Assembly: GCF_000208745.1 (NCBI RefSeq)
Contig: NC_030850.1
Coordinates: 8,587,194-8,651,193, forward strand
Reading direction: 5' to 3'
Origin: Theobroma cacao
Taxonomy: Eukaryota > Streptophyta > Magnoliopsida > Malvales > Malvaceae
DNA length: 64,000 nucleotides
In this document: piece after piece, positions 52,530 to 64,000 of the stretch
Layout: every line of letters begins with the position of its first letter
Position numbering within the stretch: position 1 is the first letter of the stretch
Notes under the pieces: generated by a model
The model's input: the letters and a program-made list of their open reading frames with translations, nothing else
What the model was told of the DNA's origin: nothing
Databases searched by the model: none
Made by a program: the position numbers and the translations under genes

Positions 52530-53300
52530 ATCAACCTAGGTTTTAAGCCTATAGAAAAACCCACTTAACTAATAAATAAGGTATGACAAATTAACTAAAT
52601 AAAAGTTTAAAAGGGGATTAAATCCTATTTCCTAAATTTAAGTCTGGAGTAGATATTCTTCTATAACTGGCAAGAATGTTTTCCATTTTGCTTCAGTTGA
52701 CAAGAACTTAACTCTGGAAAGTTAAACTGCAAATACCACTCAAAGAGCTTCACATCTAGCTGGCAAAACTTATCAGTAACTTTCCAAGAAGCGTTTGAAA
52801 ATGGTGGGCCTTTCCAATGAACAAGATATCTTTGTAAACCACCATTACCGTAAACTAGTCTCACAGTCTCTTAATCTGAAATAGCTTCAATCTCCTCCTT
52901 TTGAGATGGGAACTTTGGCACCCTCAGAATAGACGTTCCTGCAAGATTACTAGAAGGCAACAAAGGAGGCTCAAAAGTACCTCCCTAGAGCAATAAATCT
53001 TCCACATTGAAAACAAGACTAATGTTTAAAGTAGGCAAATCAAGTAAATAAGCGTTTGGTCTGAGTTTTTGAATAATATGAAAAGGGCCTATAGCTCAAG
53101 CATGTAGTTTCTCAAAAGCATTTTTGGGTCAACTTTTAGAGCGAATATGAACCATCACACAATTACCGACATTAACATCAAGCTCTACGATGCACATTAG
53201 CAGCAAGTTTATAATCCATATTACTCATTGAAATGTTTCATCTAACTTCAGCATGGACATCATGAATATGGTGAGCAGAAGTTTCAGTAGGTTCTGATGT
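52530..53300 (-). mobile_element. Ty3/gypsy integrase C-terminus/chromodomain fragment, minus strand
   Basis: The minus-strand translation with stops reads as the end of a gypsy polyprotein: HIHDVHAEVR and YKLAANVHRR, then KLHA, AIGPFHIIQKLRPNAYLLDL, VFNVEDLLL, and a chromodomain-like RYLVHWKGPPFSNASWKV with LDVKLFEWYLQFNF. It is followed by debris. This is the integrase C-terminal plus chromodomain region only; no gag, protease or RT is nearby. Confidence 0.75.
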
Positions 53301-53559
53301 GCAAAAAAGTAGGGGGAATGGGAACAGGTTAATAGTGCAGGAGGTCTGATATCATAGACACACCACTTACTGGACTCTTTCCTGTAGACATGTGACTAGA
53401 CTTATTATGGGCATACTAAACAATAGGTATAGCCAAATCCAGACTACCTTACTTCATTCCTACAACACATTGCAACATATTCTCCAATCAACAATTCTAC
53501 CTAAGTTTGACCACCAGTAGACCTAAGACTGTCAAAATTCATACCATTTTTCCTATTGT

Positions 53560-54010
53560 TCAAAAGCTTTAACCTAATGCTTATTTGCTTGATTTGCCTC
53601 ATTTAAATAATAGTCTTATTTTCAATGTGGAAGATTTGTTACTTTATAAGGGTACTTTTGAGCCCCTGCTCTTGCCTTCTAGTTATTTTGCAAGAACTTC
53701 CATCCCAAAGGTACCACTGTTTCCATTTTAAATGGAGGAGATTAAAACTATTTTAGATGAAGAGACTATAGCTTCTGTTAATGGTGCTGTACTGAGATAT
53801 GTTTCTCTGCAAGAAGGCTGGCCATTTTCAGATGTTTCTTGGATTACTGCTGATGAGTTTCACAAGCTAGATGTGGAGCTCTTTAAATGGTTCTTCATTC
53901 TAACTCTCTGGAGTTGAGTCCTTGTCAACCAAGGGAGAATGATGGAGGACATTGTTGCAAGTTTTGGAAGAATGTCTAGACGTAAGTTTAAGAAATAGGA
54001 TTTAATCTAT
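53560..54010 (+). mobile_element. Ty3/gypsy chromodomain fragment, plus strand (inverted partner)
   Basis: The plus-strand translation gives PNAYLLDLP, then NNSLIFNVEDLLLYKGTFEP, MEEIKTILDEETIASVNGAV and EGWPFSDVSWITADEFHKL, plus an ending KFKK*DLIYL that matches the minus-strand fragment's KFRK*DLIPF. It is the same gypsy segment as 52530-53090 in opposite orientation, separated by about 260-470 bases. The pair forms an imperfect inverted repeat. Confidence 0.7.
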
Positions 54011-54949
54011 TTATGGGCTTTTGTTTGGTTTATTTTGTCTAACCTTATTTGTTAGTTAGGTGGGCTTTATTTTTTATGGGCTTAAACTTAGGTTATATAC
54101 ATATGCATATACATATACCTAGGTTTTATTAAATTTGGAAGTTAAGTTTTGATGATGGATATTTGTTTTTGAGATTTGAGTTTATACAATTGAGCTTTTC
54201 AAATTTTATTTTGGGTTATTTGTTCTACTCATTTAGGCTCTCATGTTTTAGAACGTAGGTAGGAAGTAGTGATCTTGATGATGATGAGTGAAATATCAGG
54301 CATCAAATCTGTTGAGTCTGCTCGCTGTTTCTTTGATTTGGAAAGAGGAGGTGCTACTAGGAAATGCTGGTGTTCAAAGCCTCTGGTTGAGTGCATTTGG
54401 GCATTAGCTCCTTTGGGAGAGGGGTTATATTAGATATCAGATTCAAACTAACAAAAAAGAATATTATAATAAATATAATCTAACTTTGTGGAATATTCAT
54501 GGAAAATCATTGAGTTTCTCTCTTCTCTCTCTTTGATCTTATTGAGGCATGTAATATACATGATTTACACATTTCACTTCTTTTCATCACGTGTCTTGAA
54601 TTCTGATACAAAAAATAGAAATGTGGATGTTGCATTACTGGTGTTTGCTGCATAAAGTGTCTTATCTTCTCTGTTCACTTTCACTGAAAAAGGAAATGAC
54701 GATGATAAAAATGTATTTGATTGGATAAAAAGAACCTAATTTCATTATTGCTTGAAAACCTTGATTTATCATCCTTTGCTCCAATTTATCATTTCAATTA
54801 TTTATTTTTTTTAATTCCTTTTTTCTCCCCTCTTCTTCTTTTATTGCACGTGCTTTCTTTTTCTATTTTCTGTTAACACTGACAGGTTCTTTTTTTCTCC
54901 TTCCTTTTCTGTTTTTAGTTATTTCAATTGTTGATCAGCAATAACAAAA

Positions 54950-55702
54950 ATGTCTCGGAGATATGATAGCCGTACAACGATCTTCTCCCCTGAAGGTCGC
55001 CTTTACCAAGTTGAGTATGCAATGGAGGCCATTGGAAATGCTGGCACTGCGATTGGAATATTGTCAAAGGATGGTGTTGTCTTGGTTGGTGAAAAGAAAG
55101 TTACTTCCAAGCTTCTTCAAACCTCTACATCTACCGAGAAGATGTACAAGATTGATGATCATGTTGCTTGTGCTGTGGCGGGAATAATGTCTGATGCAAA
55201 CATCCTCATCAACACTGCTAGGGTGCAAGCACAACGATACACATATGCTTACCAAGAGCCAATGCCTGTCGAACAGTTAGTTCAATCTCTTTGTGACACA
55301 AAGCAGGGTTACACACAGTTTGGTGGTCTCCGCCCCTTCGGTGTTTCATTTCTTTTTGCAGGATGGGACAAAAATTATGGTTTTCAACTTTACATGAGTG
55401 ATCCTAGTGGAAACTACAGTGGATGGAAAGCTGCAGCTATTGGTGCCAATAACCAGGCAGCACAGTCAATGTTAAAACAAGATTACAAGGACGATATCAT
55501 GAGGGAAGAAGCAGTCCAACTTGCACTGAAGGTGCTCAGTAAAACCATGGACAGCACTAGCCTTACTTCAGAGAAGCTTGAATTGGCTGAGGTTTTCCTC
55601 ACACCTTCTGGGAATGTAAAGTACCAGGTCTGCTCACCTGATTCTCTGAGTAAGTTGTTGCTGAAGTTTGGAGTGACCCAACCTGCTGCTGAGGCTTCCT
55701 GA
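54950..55702 (+). CDS. PAC1: 20S proteasome subunit alpha type-4 (PAC1)
   Basis: Intronless coding region of 250 residues, matching the length of plant alpha-4 subunits. The alpha-type N-terminal signature is intact: [20 protein letters not shown] then [11 protein letters not shown] (residues 2-28), which shapes the gated axial pore of the outer ring. [50 protein letters not shown] and [19 protein letters not shown] follow the family consensus. Alpha subunits are non-catalytic; this one assembles into both outer heptameric rings of the 20S core, in cytosol and nucleus. The ATG (54950) has an aacaaaaatg context, just after a splice acceptor. No damage is seen; the gene is expected to be essential and broadly expressed. 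Confidence 0.97.
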   Translation: MSRRYDSRTTIFSPEGRLYQVEYAMEAIGNAGTAIGILSKDGVVLVGEKKVTSKLLQTSTSTEKMYKIDDHVACAVAGIMSDANILINTARVQAQRYTYAYQEPMPVEQLVQSLCDTKQGYTQFGGLRPFGVSFLFAGWDKNYGFQLYMSDPSGNYSGWKAAAIGANNQAAQSMLKQDYKDDIMREEAVQLALKVLSKTMDSTSLTSEKLELAEVFLTPSGNVKYQVCSPDSLSKLLLKFGVTQPAAEAS

Positions 55703-57058
55703 TTTAGGTTCGTTTATTTTCATATGTCATTGTGACAGTTTAGTGTACTTTATTTATATTCTCTCGCTAATGGGATTGAAATATCTGTCAGATAATGTTG
55801 CTTGAAGTGAATTAAACTTTGAATTTACCTATGATGTTTTCATGGGCTAAGGGGAATGAGTCTTTTATATAAAAACAAAAAACGAAGAATGTCCGTTTTA
55901 TTTGATTTTAGTAAGGGTTGTTTGGGTGCAAATTTGAGTGGTACGTATGAAGAATGTACGTTCAGGTTGGTGCTGTGATCAGTTTTGTAATGGAACATCA
56001 GGCAAAACTGCTGTGGGATATTATCTGACCTGGTCTAAAGCATGATTTTCAAGGTTCAATTGGTCAATGATGCATAATGGCTTTACCATGTTGCTTGTGA
56101 AGAAGCAAGCACTCTATATGCTTTAGTGTTTAAAGTAAGCACATCTTGGCACAGGACCTATCTGATTGTCTTGCTAATAGCAGATGATGAGCGAAACAAA
56201 ACTAATACCTTGCTGTTAATTTCGGTAAAAGCGGTTGGCGTGTCTACAAACATTGTAGATAGAATTGTTTGCTAATAGAGTTAAACTATACTCAAAACGA
56301 AGATCCACCTCTTATCCGCATCAACTGTTGTCCCTCTCTCTTGTGCTTTGCTGCGGGGTCCGAATTTTCTTTATTGATGTGACCAAATGATTTTTGTTAT
56401 TTTTTAAAATATTTGTGCTCTTATTTTTCCTGTTTAAGAATATCTTAATTTAATGTAATCAGACTTTATGAATAATGATGGTTTTAACTGAGAAATAAAA
56501 TTAAAAAGAAAGACATAATACGTCTTGAAAATTAATGATTATTCTTAAATTATGTAGATAAGTAAAATATTTCACATTGTAATAGGTGAATTGAAATTAA
56601 TTGACGCATACTTTATTAATTTTTTAAAGATATTCATATCTTCATGAATCTTAATATATATTATCATTCATTCAAATTTTTGAAGGTATTCAAATTCAAA
56701 TTCGTAAATTCTTTTAATGTAGATGGTTTAACAAGAAAATAAAATGAAATGGATAATGTCAAAGATATATAAATATATATTTAATATCAACAAAGTGAAC
56801 TAAAAATCCTTTTAGGAATTAAAACATGCTTATAAGCACAAAATCAAGCATGTTACCTTTATATATATAATAATACGAGGTAAGTTAAAAAAATTTTTAA
56901 CATATGGGCTCTATGTACTTTGATTGTATATAAGTTAAAAATTATATATTTTTTTCCTTAAAAGTTGAAACTATGTTCTTATGTTTTTTGTTAAGTTAGA
57001 AAAATTTAAATTATATGATTCTCCATAATTTAATAAGTAAATGATCAATAATAATCTT

Positions 57059-57096
<38 letters not shown>

Positions 57097-60000
57097 TTTT
57101 TTTTTATTCAACTACATGTAAAACTAATTTGTTCTCTTAAGTAATTTAAGATAACTTACTTTACTTAAGTAAATAACAAAGATTAGATTTACTAAACTTA
57201 CTTTACTTAGATTTTATATAAAAATAACTTAAGTAAAGTTCTTAACTTAAACTTATGTAAAATCAATCATGATTAAACTTTTAACACGATACAACACTAA
57301 AAAATTGAAATGATCATAGTCAGTATGATTATTGTTTAGATCATTCGATAATGTATACAGATTCATAATATAAAAAAAATCAATATTTAATATTATATAA
57401 GACTTTTCCCTCTGAAACTGAAAAATCTTAGTTCCGTCTTTGTTGTCTTCTAAATTGAATTTAGGGGTAAATAATAAATTTGCCACTATATTATGATCAA
57501 TGGTAAAATTTTGTCATTATATTTCAATTGGGTTGAATTTTGCCATCTTATTTTCATATAAGTTTATTTTTGGACAAAAATTGTCACCAAAAAAATATTA
57601 TATTGATTTATATGATTCAATAATTCTAGCAACAACCTCAATATCACATATAGAATATGTCACAAGCTAAAACTTAGTCTGAATTTCGTGTGACTTTAAA
57701 TTTAAAAAATAAAATTTAAATATACTCATAAATTACGGGATTCATGTTCTCAATTTTAAAAAAACATATTTAACAAATGATGAAAGATCCATATTTATAA
57801 ATAGAGACCTCTTTATCTTTTAAAGACATGGATCCATGACACAATATGTATACCTAATATTTTTCACATGTCTTTTTTTTTGTTGTTGTGTTTTCTTTGT
57901 CAGTTGGTGACTTTGCACCCTACATGAGCAGGTCCTTTTCACCATGGAAAGGCATGCTCAACTAATTAATAATTTATAGTAGAATTTAATCCAATGATAC
58001 TATTAAAGGGGCGGGGGTGGCCGCCATTGCCGATTGAAAAGATTCCATCCAGCAATAACAATTTGGACCATCACGAGCAATTCCAGCTGTGTCGATGCTG
58101 CCCAAATAGCTTCACATGGACCACAAACTCCAGGACCCGGCAGCTTCGCTCCATCTTTCACATGTGCTAATAGAACGGGGGGTTTTTGGTTCTTCTTGTT
58201 CTTGCTGAGCCCGGAGGAATGGGGGAAGTAAGCAGTATCACGTTAGAGCTAAATCCAAATAAATTAATAAACAACTGTCATCTTGTTTTGGGGGAGGAGG
58301 AGGAAATTGATGAAGAATGGCCGGTTAACCTCGATGAGATAATGTGAGAATATGGGCACAGAAAGATTTGTCTCTTTGGATAAAAATGAATACAGTTTCT
58401 CGCTGGCAAAGGGAATAACACCATCGTTTTCCCTTGTTTCTTCAGCACACAAATGTCACTTCCCCTTCAGTAATAATGATAAAGAATGAGGGACAAATGC
58501 TTGCAAGAGTAATCCAAGATATCTCTTCAATGGACCAAGGCGGAAGGAATATTCATTAGATAATGCAAATTGTAAATGGTCGGAAACTAAAGCTATAGAC
58601 GTGATATAGATAGAAGAACTAAGCTCTTTTTATTACGTATGCAGTTAACAGTCACTTTCCACTTAGCAAATTAAGAAGCCGACAGCAGCTGCAGCAACAC
58701 CCTTTTTTCCTGCCATGGATATAGAATATTTGCTTGAAGATTTGAAGTGTTTAAGACGTCTGTTCCCATGTTTTTATTTTCCCTGAATTTTGGACCAATT
58801 CAGACTCATTATAGGAAGACGATGGTGTAGAATGATAAGTCTGACAGACAATCCTGTACCATCGTATTTTACATGTGATATTCATCTCTGCTTTTTCTTT
58901 CTTTTCTTCCCCCTCGTACCGCAGCATATTCCGATTTACGTATACAGTACATTATTTGTCATTTGAATGAATCATATTAGGAGTAAGATATGTTTGGATA
59001 TGTGTTGTCATATTGTCAACTTTTCCTGGAGAAAAGGTAGGGTCCGGAGTTTGTTCTTTGTTAGGAAAAAACCAACCATTAGTGATCAAAAGACATTCAA
59101 GTATAGGAGCAACCTCTACCAATAAAGAGAATAAATCGGATCTACACATACGAAAGATAAATAATTAAGCTGATTTGGGCACATTTCACCTAATTCAAGA
59201 TTCAGAGAGAAGATTTAGTAGACAATGAATGCATACAAAGATTCAAATCATACAAAGGAATCTACTCTGATAGAATTGAATTATTTTAGGTTTAGTTCAT
59301 ATCTCCATTCGAGTTGAATATGATGCTGCAAAGAAGTTGCCATTCCAAGTAATTATAACATCTGTACATGACGGGGAGAGGAGGTAGGAGTAGTTCTGGA
59401 TTAAGGGGAGTTTGCCATTGACATGTCAAAACACAATAGAGATGTCCAAGATAGAATGAAGTAGACAAAAGATTAGATTGTATATATATTCAAATTAACA
59501 ATGGATTACCTCATCCATTGATATGATTAATATATGATAAGATGATAAATCGTAACTACATTTGAATTTAATAATAATAAAATGATAATTTTATCTGCAC
59601 TTAAATTTAATTATAATAAAATGATTATCAGATAAATTAAGTTTTTCAAATTGAATTTATCTGTTGATAGTATTTATCTAGACTTACATATTAATAGATT
59701 ATTCTTTAAGTTAGTTCGGATGATAATTTTTTCAGGAAAGCAATGTGCTAGTTTAGTAATAAAGTTAACAGAAGAACAAATTAAAAAAAAAAAAAAGAAT
59801 ACAATTATAAGGATAGGGACTGTTTTGGAGAAAAATATAGAGAAAGAGGGATCGAACCTGCAAGGACTCCAATGAACAATTCCTAAAATACGAGAGCTGG
59901 TAGTATCATTTGATTTTTATGAAAATACAGAGCGTATCGCATCAACCTCTTTCTAGGCCTGATGCTGACTTATTTGTCATTCATTTAACTGCACTAATTT

Positions 60001-60101
60001 GTAGTGTTTTCGTTATAAAATCCAAGACTGTTGTTACCACTACAACCATGCCCTTCATCGCTGCCTCTCTTTTGCACCACAATATAGCAATCTCTTCAAA
60101 G
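55703..60101. other. Intergenic DNA between PAC1 and the TBL gene
   Basis: The PAC1 3' UTR and poly(A) region likely occupies the first 200-300 bases. Further on there is AT-rich sequence with an (TA)n run at 57063-57093 and an acttaagtaaag-type inverted stretch near 57150-57240. Between 57840 and 59150 the base composition is more balanced, and short open frames (58034-58231, 58264-58452, 58952-59149) occur, but none carries a recognisable domain. I see no supportable gene. Confidence 0.5.
57063..57093. repeat. (TA)n microsatellite
   Basis: Thirty-one-base uninterrupted TA run in intergenic AT-rich DNA. Confidence 0.9.
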
Positions 60102-60108
60102 TATAAAA
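60102..60108 (+). promoter_or_regulatory. TATA box of the TBL gene
   Basis: A tataaaa in context caaagtataaaaccgtc lies about 157 bases upstream of the chosen start codon (60259) and 76 upstream of the alternative ATG at 60178. Confidence 0.5.
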
Positions 60109-60258
60109 CCGTCTTTGCAGTTGGATAATCAAATAATTACTAGACAAATAAATTAGCTTAAGTATAGGAACCATTTATTGGTTGTCCTAGACGCATTTCA
60201 GACACCTTCAGAAGCCATAACCCTGTCTTCAGACAAGAGATACCAGAGTTCTTCAGCC

Positions 60259-62403
60259 ATGGGCAAATCCACCGTCATTGAAAGATGGTGGCTTGTCACC
60301 TTCGCAAGCTTTATAGTCGTCCTTCTCTTTTTCCTCAATCACAGCCCCGGTAGCAACAATATATCAGTGCTTCAAAATCTGACAATGCCAATTACAGCTA
60401 CCAATGGGCTCGCCATGCCTACCATGCTGTCTCCTTTGCCCCCAAACATTACTGAGAATGAGGAACCAGAAAAATCTCCTAATCAGTTTCCCATGTCCAA
60501 GTTGCAATCTTGCATACCACAGAACGAAAACAAAGATTTCACTGAAACATCCTCTTCGCAGATTCCTTTGTCAGGCTTGCAAAATCCAAAACTGCCCGAC
60601 TTGTCTGATTTTGTGAAACAGGCAACCCCTTCTCTTCAGGTTACCATTTCAGGTTTGCAAGAGGCAAAACGACCATCAGAAATAACTGATAAAGTTGAAG
60701 CAACAACAACATCTTCTTCTCAGACTCCTTTGTTAGACGCGCAACATCACGAACCATCCAAATACAATGATGATGAGGAACCAATTACAACGGAGAAAGA
60801 AGGAAAATGCAATATCTTCGAAGGAAAATGGGTTTACGATCCTAGGGAAAGTCCACTATACGACGCGGCAATGTGTCCATTTTTTAGTGATACAGTGAGC
60901 TGCCGAAGGAATGGACGGCCAGACAGGGAATATGAAAAATGGAGGTGGGAAGCTAATGACTGCAAGATTCCTCGGTAAGCAGCAATATTTCTCCTCCGCT
61001 AATATATGGTTTCATTTTCATCTTCCTTACAATTTTTATTGCATGAGCTTTAACTCCTTTCCTCTGGTTTAACCCTTTCTAATACTAGTATCGCTTTCTT
61101 TTTCCCTGAAAGGTTTAACGCCAAGGACATGTTGGAGAGACTGAGAGGGAAGAGAGTTGTAATAGTTGGGGATTCGATCAACTTTAGCCAATTTGAATCT
61201 CTTGCTTGCCTTTTGTATTCTGCTATACCTGATCGATCTTATGTCGATGCTCGGAGTCGGGTCTTCAGGGCAGAGGTGAGGCAACATGGTCATCATATTG
61301 CTCTGTTCTCTACTTAATAAGGATATGATCAGTCTCTTCTTCTGTTTTACTGATCCTAAACTATATACCAAGTATATAAACAAGAAAGATGTCCATAAGT
61401 TATTATACAAGTAGGACAAATTTCATCATAATTTATTGATTCACTGAGTACTCCTTCTAATCTCAGCTTGATTTTCTCAGTTAATTGCTTGTTTCCTCTT
61501 AATTGCAATTCAATGTTAATTCGGTCTTCATTATCTTGAATTGTTTTCTTAATTCGTGTGACCCTAATTCCTAACAAGCGAGGACAAATTTGATGGGGTT
61601 GCAGTCTTATAACTTGGTTATTCAGTCTCACTGGGCTGAATTTCTTGTGGAAGTCATACTGAACAAAACAGATGGCAAAAAGACTTTAAAACTCGACTCA
61701 CTTGTCCCCACTGCCTGGAAATGGAAAGATGCTGATATTATGGTGTTCAACACTGGTCACTGGTGGGTGAACCGCAAAAGGTAATGTAACTTAATAATTT
61801 GCTCAATGAAATGTGTGTGTGTGTATATATATATATGTACAATTATTACTATAAGTTAGTAACTTTTGTAGTCTATTAATGGGGTGAAACTTTATTGGTA
61901 GCAGGTGGGACTGGTTTCAGTACAAGCGGAAAGTGTTCGATGATATGAAGATTGAAACAGCGTTTAAGGTTGCAATGAAGACTTGGGCTCGTTGGATAGA
62001 CAAAAACGTAGACACTAACAAAACAAAAGTCTACTTCAGGAGCATGTCCCCGCCGCACTTTGGGAAGGACTGGTGCTACAAAGCAACCAAGCCCATCATG
62101 GATGAGTCCTACCAATTAACATTCGGCAAATCACTAAAAGAAATTGTTGAGAAAACACTGGAAGGCATGAGGACGCCGGTGAAGTACTTGAACATCACAA
62201 AACTAAGCGAGTACCGGGCCGATGCCCATTCTTCCATTTACGGAACAAAGCAAGGGAAATTACTGGTGGCGACAAAACAAAAACCCCCAGCGATGGTGGC
62301 TGATTGTAGCCACTGGTGTTTGCCTGGTGTTCCTGATACGTGGAACCACCTACTTTATGCATCTATGGTCTTAGATAGCTCTAGGGACATTTCTACTTCC
62401 TGA
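60259..62403 (+). CDS. Trichome birefringence-like (TBL/DUF231) polysaccharide O-acetyltransferase-like protein
   Basis: Four exons: 60259-60974, 61113-61275, 61605-61780 and 61905-62403, giving 517 residues. It is a type II Golgi membrane protein: short cytosolic N-terminus, TM helix at about 11-27 (WLVTFASFIVVLLFFL), a Ser/Thr/Pro-rich stem to about 183, then the PMR5N-type cysteine region (KCNIFEGKWVYD...CRRNGRPD...WRWEANDC). The acyltransferase core has GDS at 258-260 and the C-terminal DCSHW block (DxxH, Asp485 and His488). TBL proteins acetylate xylan, mannan or pectin. The start at 60259 (MGKSTVIERWW) is chosen over an in-frame ATG at 60178 because the downstream paralogue starts at the same Met with no earlier ATG. 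Divergent points: INFSQFES follows GDS where relatives usually have a NRNQWES-like string, and exon 3 opens SYNLVIQSHWAEFL. The sequence is otherwise intact, and the gene is probably functional. Confidence 0.88.
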
Positions 62404-63914
62404 AATTCAATTCGGTTTTTTTTTGTTAATTTCTTTCTTTTCTTTTAAAAAATTTGGTCAGAAGTGATAATGATCACTGTGGAAACCAGAAGATGCTAAA
62501 ATTGGATTAATGCGAACTGTCACTTGACATTGATACCAACAAAGAAAAGGAGCCTTCAGATTTGACTCGCTACTCCAGGGAGAGACTGAGTTTGAAGTCG
62601 GTTCAATAATTACTACTTCATTTCAGGGTTAGTTATTTGCATCAGTCCATATTGCAGTCATCGTCTGTTGTTTAATCAGGAAAGTTCGATTACTTCATTG
62701 AACCCAAGCCACGGCATCCAAAGCATTCCTTTCATGAAATTTCAAATATATGTATTGTAATAAATTGGTTATTTTGTTCTTCAATTCTGCGTTGTTTAAT
62801 TATTTGTTTACTTACTTTTATGTCCACAACAAGGCGATAATCAGCACAAGTTTGGCAACGCAATGCATTAACCTTACAGCTCCGCTGTGTGGTCCTGCTT
62901 TCAGAAATCCTCTTATCACTTTTGTCGTGTTGGGAACACCGAAAAGAGCAAAACCACACATCCGACGAAAGGAAAAACAGATAAGAAACTCACGGAAGAA
63001 CTCAAAACACGTTTTTCTTTAGAAAAAATAATTTTATTAATAAATAGTTGAGATATAAATTTCAATGAAAAAAAATTATATCAGGGTTCACATTTTCAAT
63101 ATAAAATATATATATATATATATATATATTTATCTTGTGAAAAAAAAATCATATCTCGATGCACTGGTTTCTTGATTTCGATATTTTTTATGAAAAAAAT
63201 TGAATAAATTATAATATCACTTACCAAAAGTTTGCACTTTTCAATTTAAAAATGATGTTTAAGCAGAGAAAGACTTTATTTATAAATCCGAAGGAAACAC
63301 CACTCTAAAGTCAAATCTATGCTACCAAATTCTCAGTGCAATTCATTCCGGTGTTAACAAACACATATGCCATTGAATTATACTCTCAAGGTTTAAACGT
63401 TGTGCAGGAGTGCTTCCTGATTCATATATGGAGTTCTTCTATCTCTACGAGCCTATAGGGAAATTGTTGAAAGCAAATTCGATCGGAAAATAAAGATGGG
63501 GTGAGACTTTTCGTCCATATTCTTGTTTGATGCTAACTGATATGCATGCCATCCACATCTGTGCATTAAGAGTATTTGTGAAATAACTCCTACATTTATT
63601 AATTATAAATAACCAACATGCATCCAACCCTTCTCACTTTCACAGGACCACTGATCCTACAGCCTCAGCCTCTGTCCTCATTAGCACCAAGACTTGGCTA
63701 TCTCTTGAAAAGAAAACTCCACACCCGACCCTAAATTTACCCAGCTCTATATCTGGATAAAAAGACTCATATTTTAATAATTTTTCGGAGAAGGTTATGT
63801 AAAATCTTAATTTACCTGACTTGAGAAAGTTCTTAAATGTTTAGCCCACGCTGATTAGAAACAGTTAAGGATAACACAAGTCTGCCTTGGAGCAGGACAA
63901 GTAGTTCTTCAGTC
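62404..63914. other. Intergenic DNA between tandem TBL genes
   Basis: The TBL 3' UTR is probably within the first few hundred bases. An (AT)n microsatellite is at 63106-63129. The region from about 63300 should hold the promoter of the next TBL gene. No other gene is supported; short frames at 62732-63022 and 63445-63627 have no domain. Confidence 0.5.
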
Positions 63915-64000
63915 ATGGGCACCTATTCAACCATCATTGAAAGATGGTGGCTGGTCACCTTTGCAGGATTCATACTCGTCCTTCTCCTTTTCATCAGCCA
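63915..64000 (+). CDS. 5' end of a second TBL/DUF231 gene (cut by the window edge)
   Basis: Translation from the ATG at 63915 gives MGTYSTIIERWWLVTFAGFI then a LVLLLFIS run. This is nearly the same as the N-terminus of the gene at 60259 (MGKSTVIERWWLVTFASFIV). The leader just before the ATG is also shared (gttcttcag[c/t]catgggc). Only the cytosolic tail and transmembrane anchor are inside the window. It is a tandem paralogue on the same strand about 1.5 kb downstream. Confidence 0.85.
   Translation, partial: MGTYSTIIERWWLVTFAGFILVLLLFIS

Larger units (their letters stand above)
51847..54918 (+). other. Putative 5'-UTR intron of PAC1
   Basis: The proposed donor at 51847 and acceptor at 54917-54918, with a strong pyrimidine tract (ttctttttttctccttcc), delimit 3.07 kb. 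Within it are two inverted Ty3/gypsy fragments (listed separately) and otherwise unremarkable T-rich sequence, such as plant leader introns often have. I recall that the Arabidopsis PAC1 gene also has an intron in its 5' UTR. Confidence 0.4.

Noticed and set aside
58034..59149. Short open frames in a balanced-composition stretch
   Set aside because: None has a domain, splice-linked neighbour frames or a family resemblance. An unrecognised non-coding RNA cannot be excluded, but nothing supports it.
60178..60258. 27-residue N-terminal extension of the TBL protein
   Set aside because: The tandem paralogue at 63915 begins at the equivalent Met with no upstream in-frame ATG, and the extension would place 38 residues before the signal anchor without similarity to the family.

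Overview
This is a nuclear genomic window from a flowering plant, most likely a core eudicot. The genes are intron-rich and separated by AT-rich intergenic DNA. They belong to plant-specific families (CDPK kinase, SAUR, TBL, AMEIOTIC1/DYAD-like), and the transposons (MULE, hAT, LINE, Ty3/gypsy) are of plant type. I cannot name the species from sequence alone. Splice junctions were assigned by hand from GT/AG sites, phase and family homology.

Layout. 1-345: Ty3/gypsy-like LTR debris. 1434-1952: a small plant protein of unknown function. 4052-6325 and 13266-15363: tandem three-exon genes for hotdog-fold acyl-CoA thioesterases (ACOT13/THEM2 type). They are separated by a ~5.3 kb imperfect palindrome made of two head-to-head, decayed MULE transposon copies (7288-12560). 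16356-23505 (minus): a complete seven-exon calcium-dependent protein kinase of the CPK4/11/12 group. 26847-32600 (minus): an AMEIOTIC1/DYAD-like gene whose 3' exons carry an internal duplication.

32.9-48.2 kb is a transposon zone with layered insertions. A foldback element contains a ~7.9 kb hAT element (35656-43516) bounded by TIRs and a near-perfect 8-bp target duplication. That hAT element is itself split by a ~3 kb solo-LTR-like insertion (36977-39931) with a perfect 5-bp target duplication. A MITE, a ~33-unit minisatellite of about 29 bp and a LINE remnant follow. The LINE is interrupted by a second, 5'-truncated LINE tail with its own 14-bp target duplication.

49799-50041: an intronless SAUR gene. 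54950-55702: the intronless coding region of proteasome subunit alpha-4 (PAC1). PAC1 probably has a 5'-UTR exon near 51.8 kb, with inverted gypsy chromodomain fragments in the leader intron. 60259-62403: a four-exon TBL/DUF231 O-acetyltransferase-like gene. The start of a tandem paralogue runs off the right edge (63915-64000).

The genes form no pathway cluster: this is ordinary plant gene space with two local tandem duplications. The most unusual items are the MULE palindrome (a candidate hairpin-RNA locus), the datable nested insertions, the exon-module duplication in the DYAD-like gene, the 29-bp minisatellite and a hairpin upstream of the SAUR gene.
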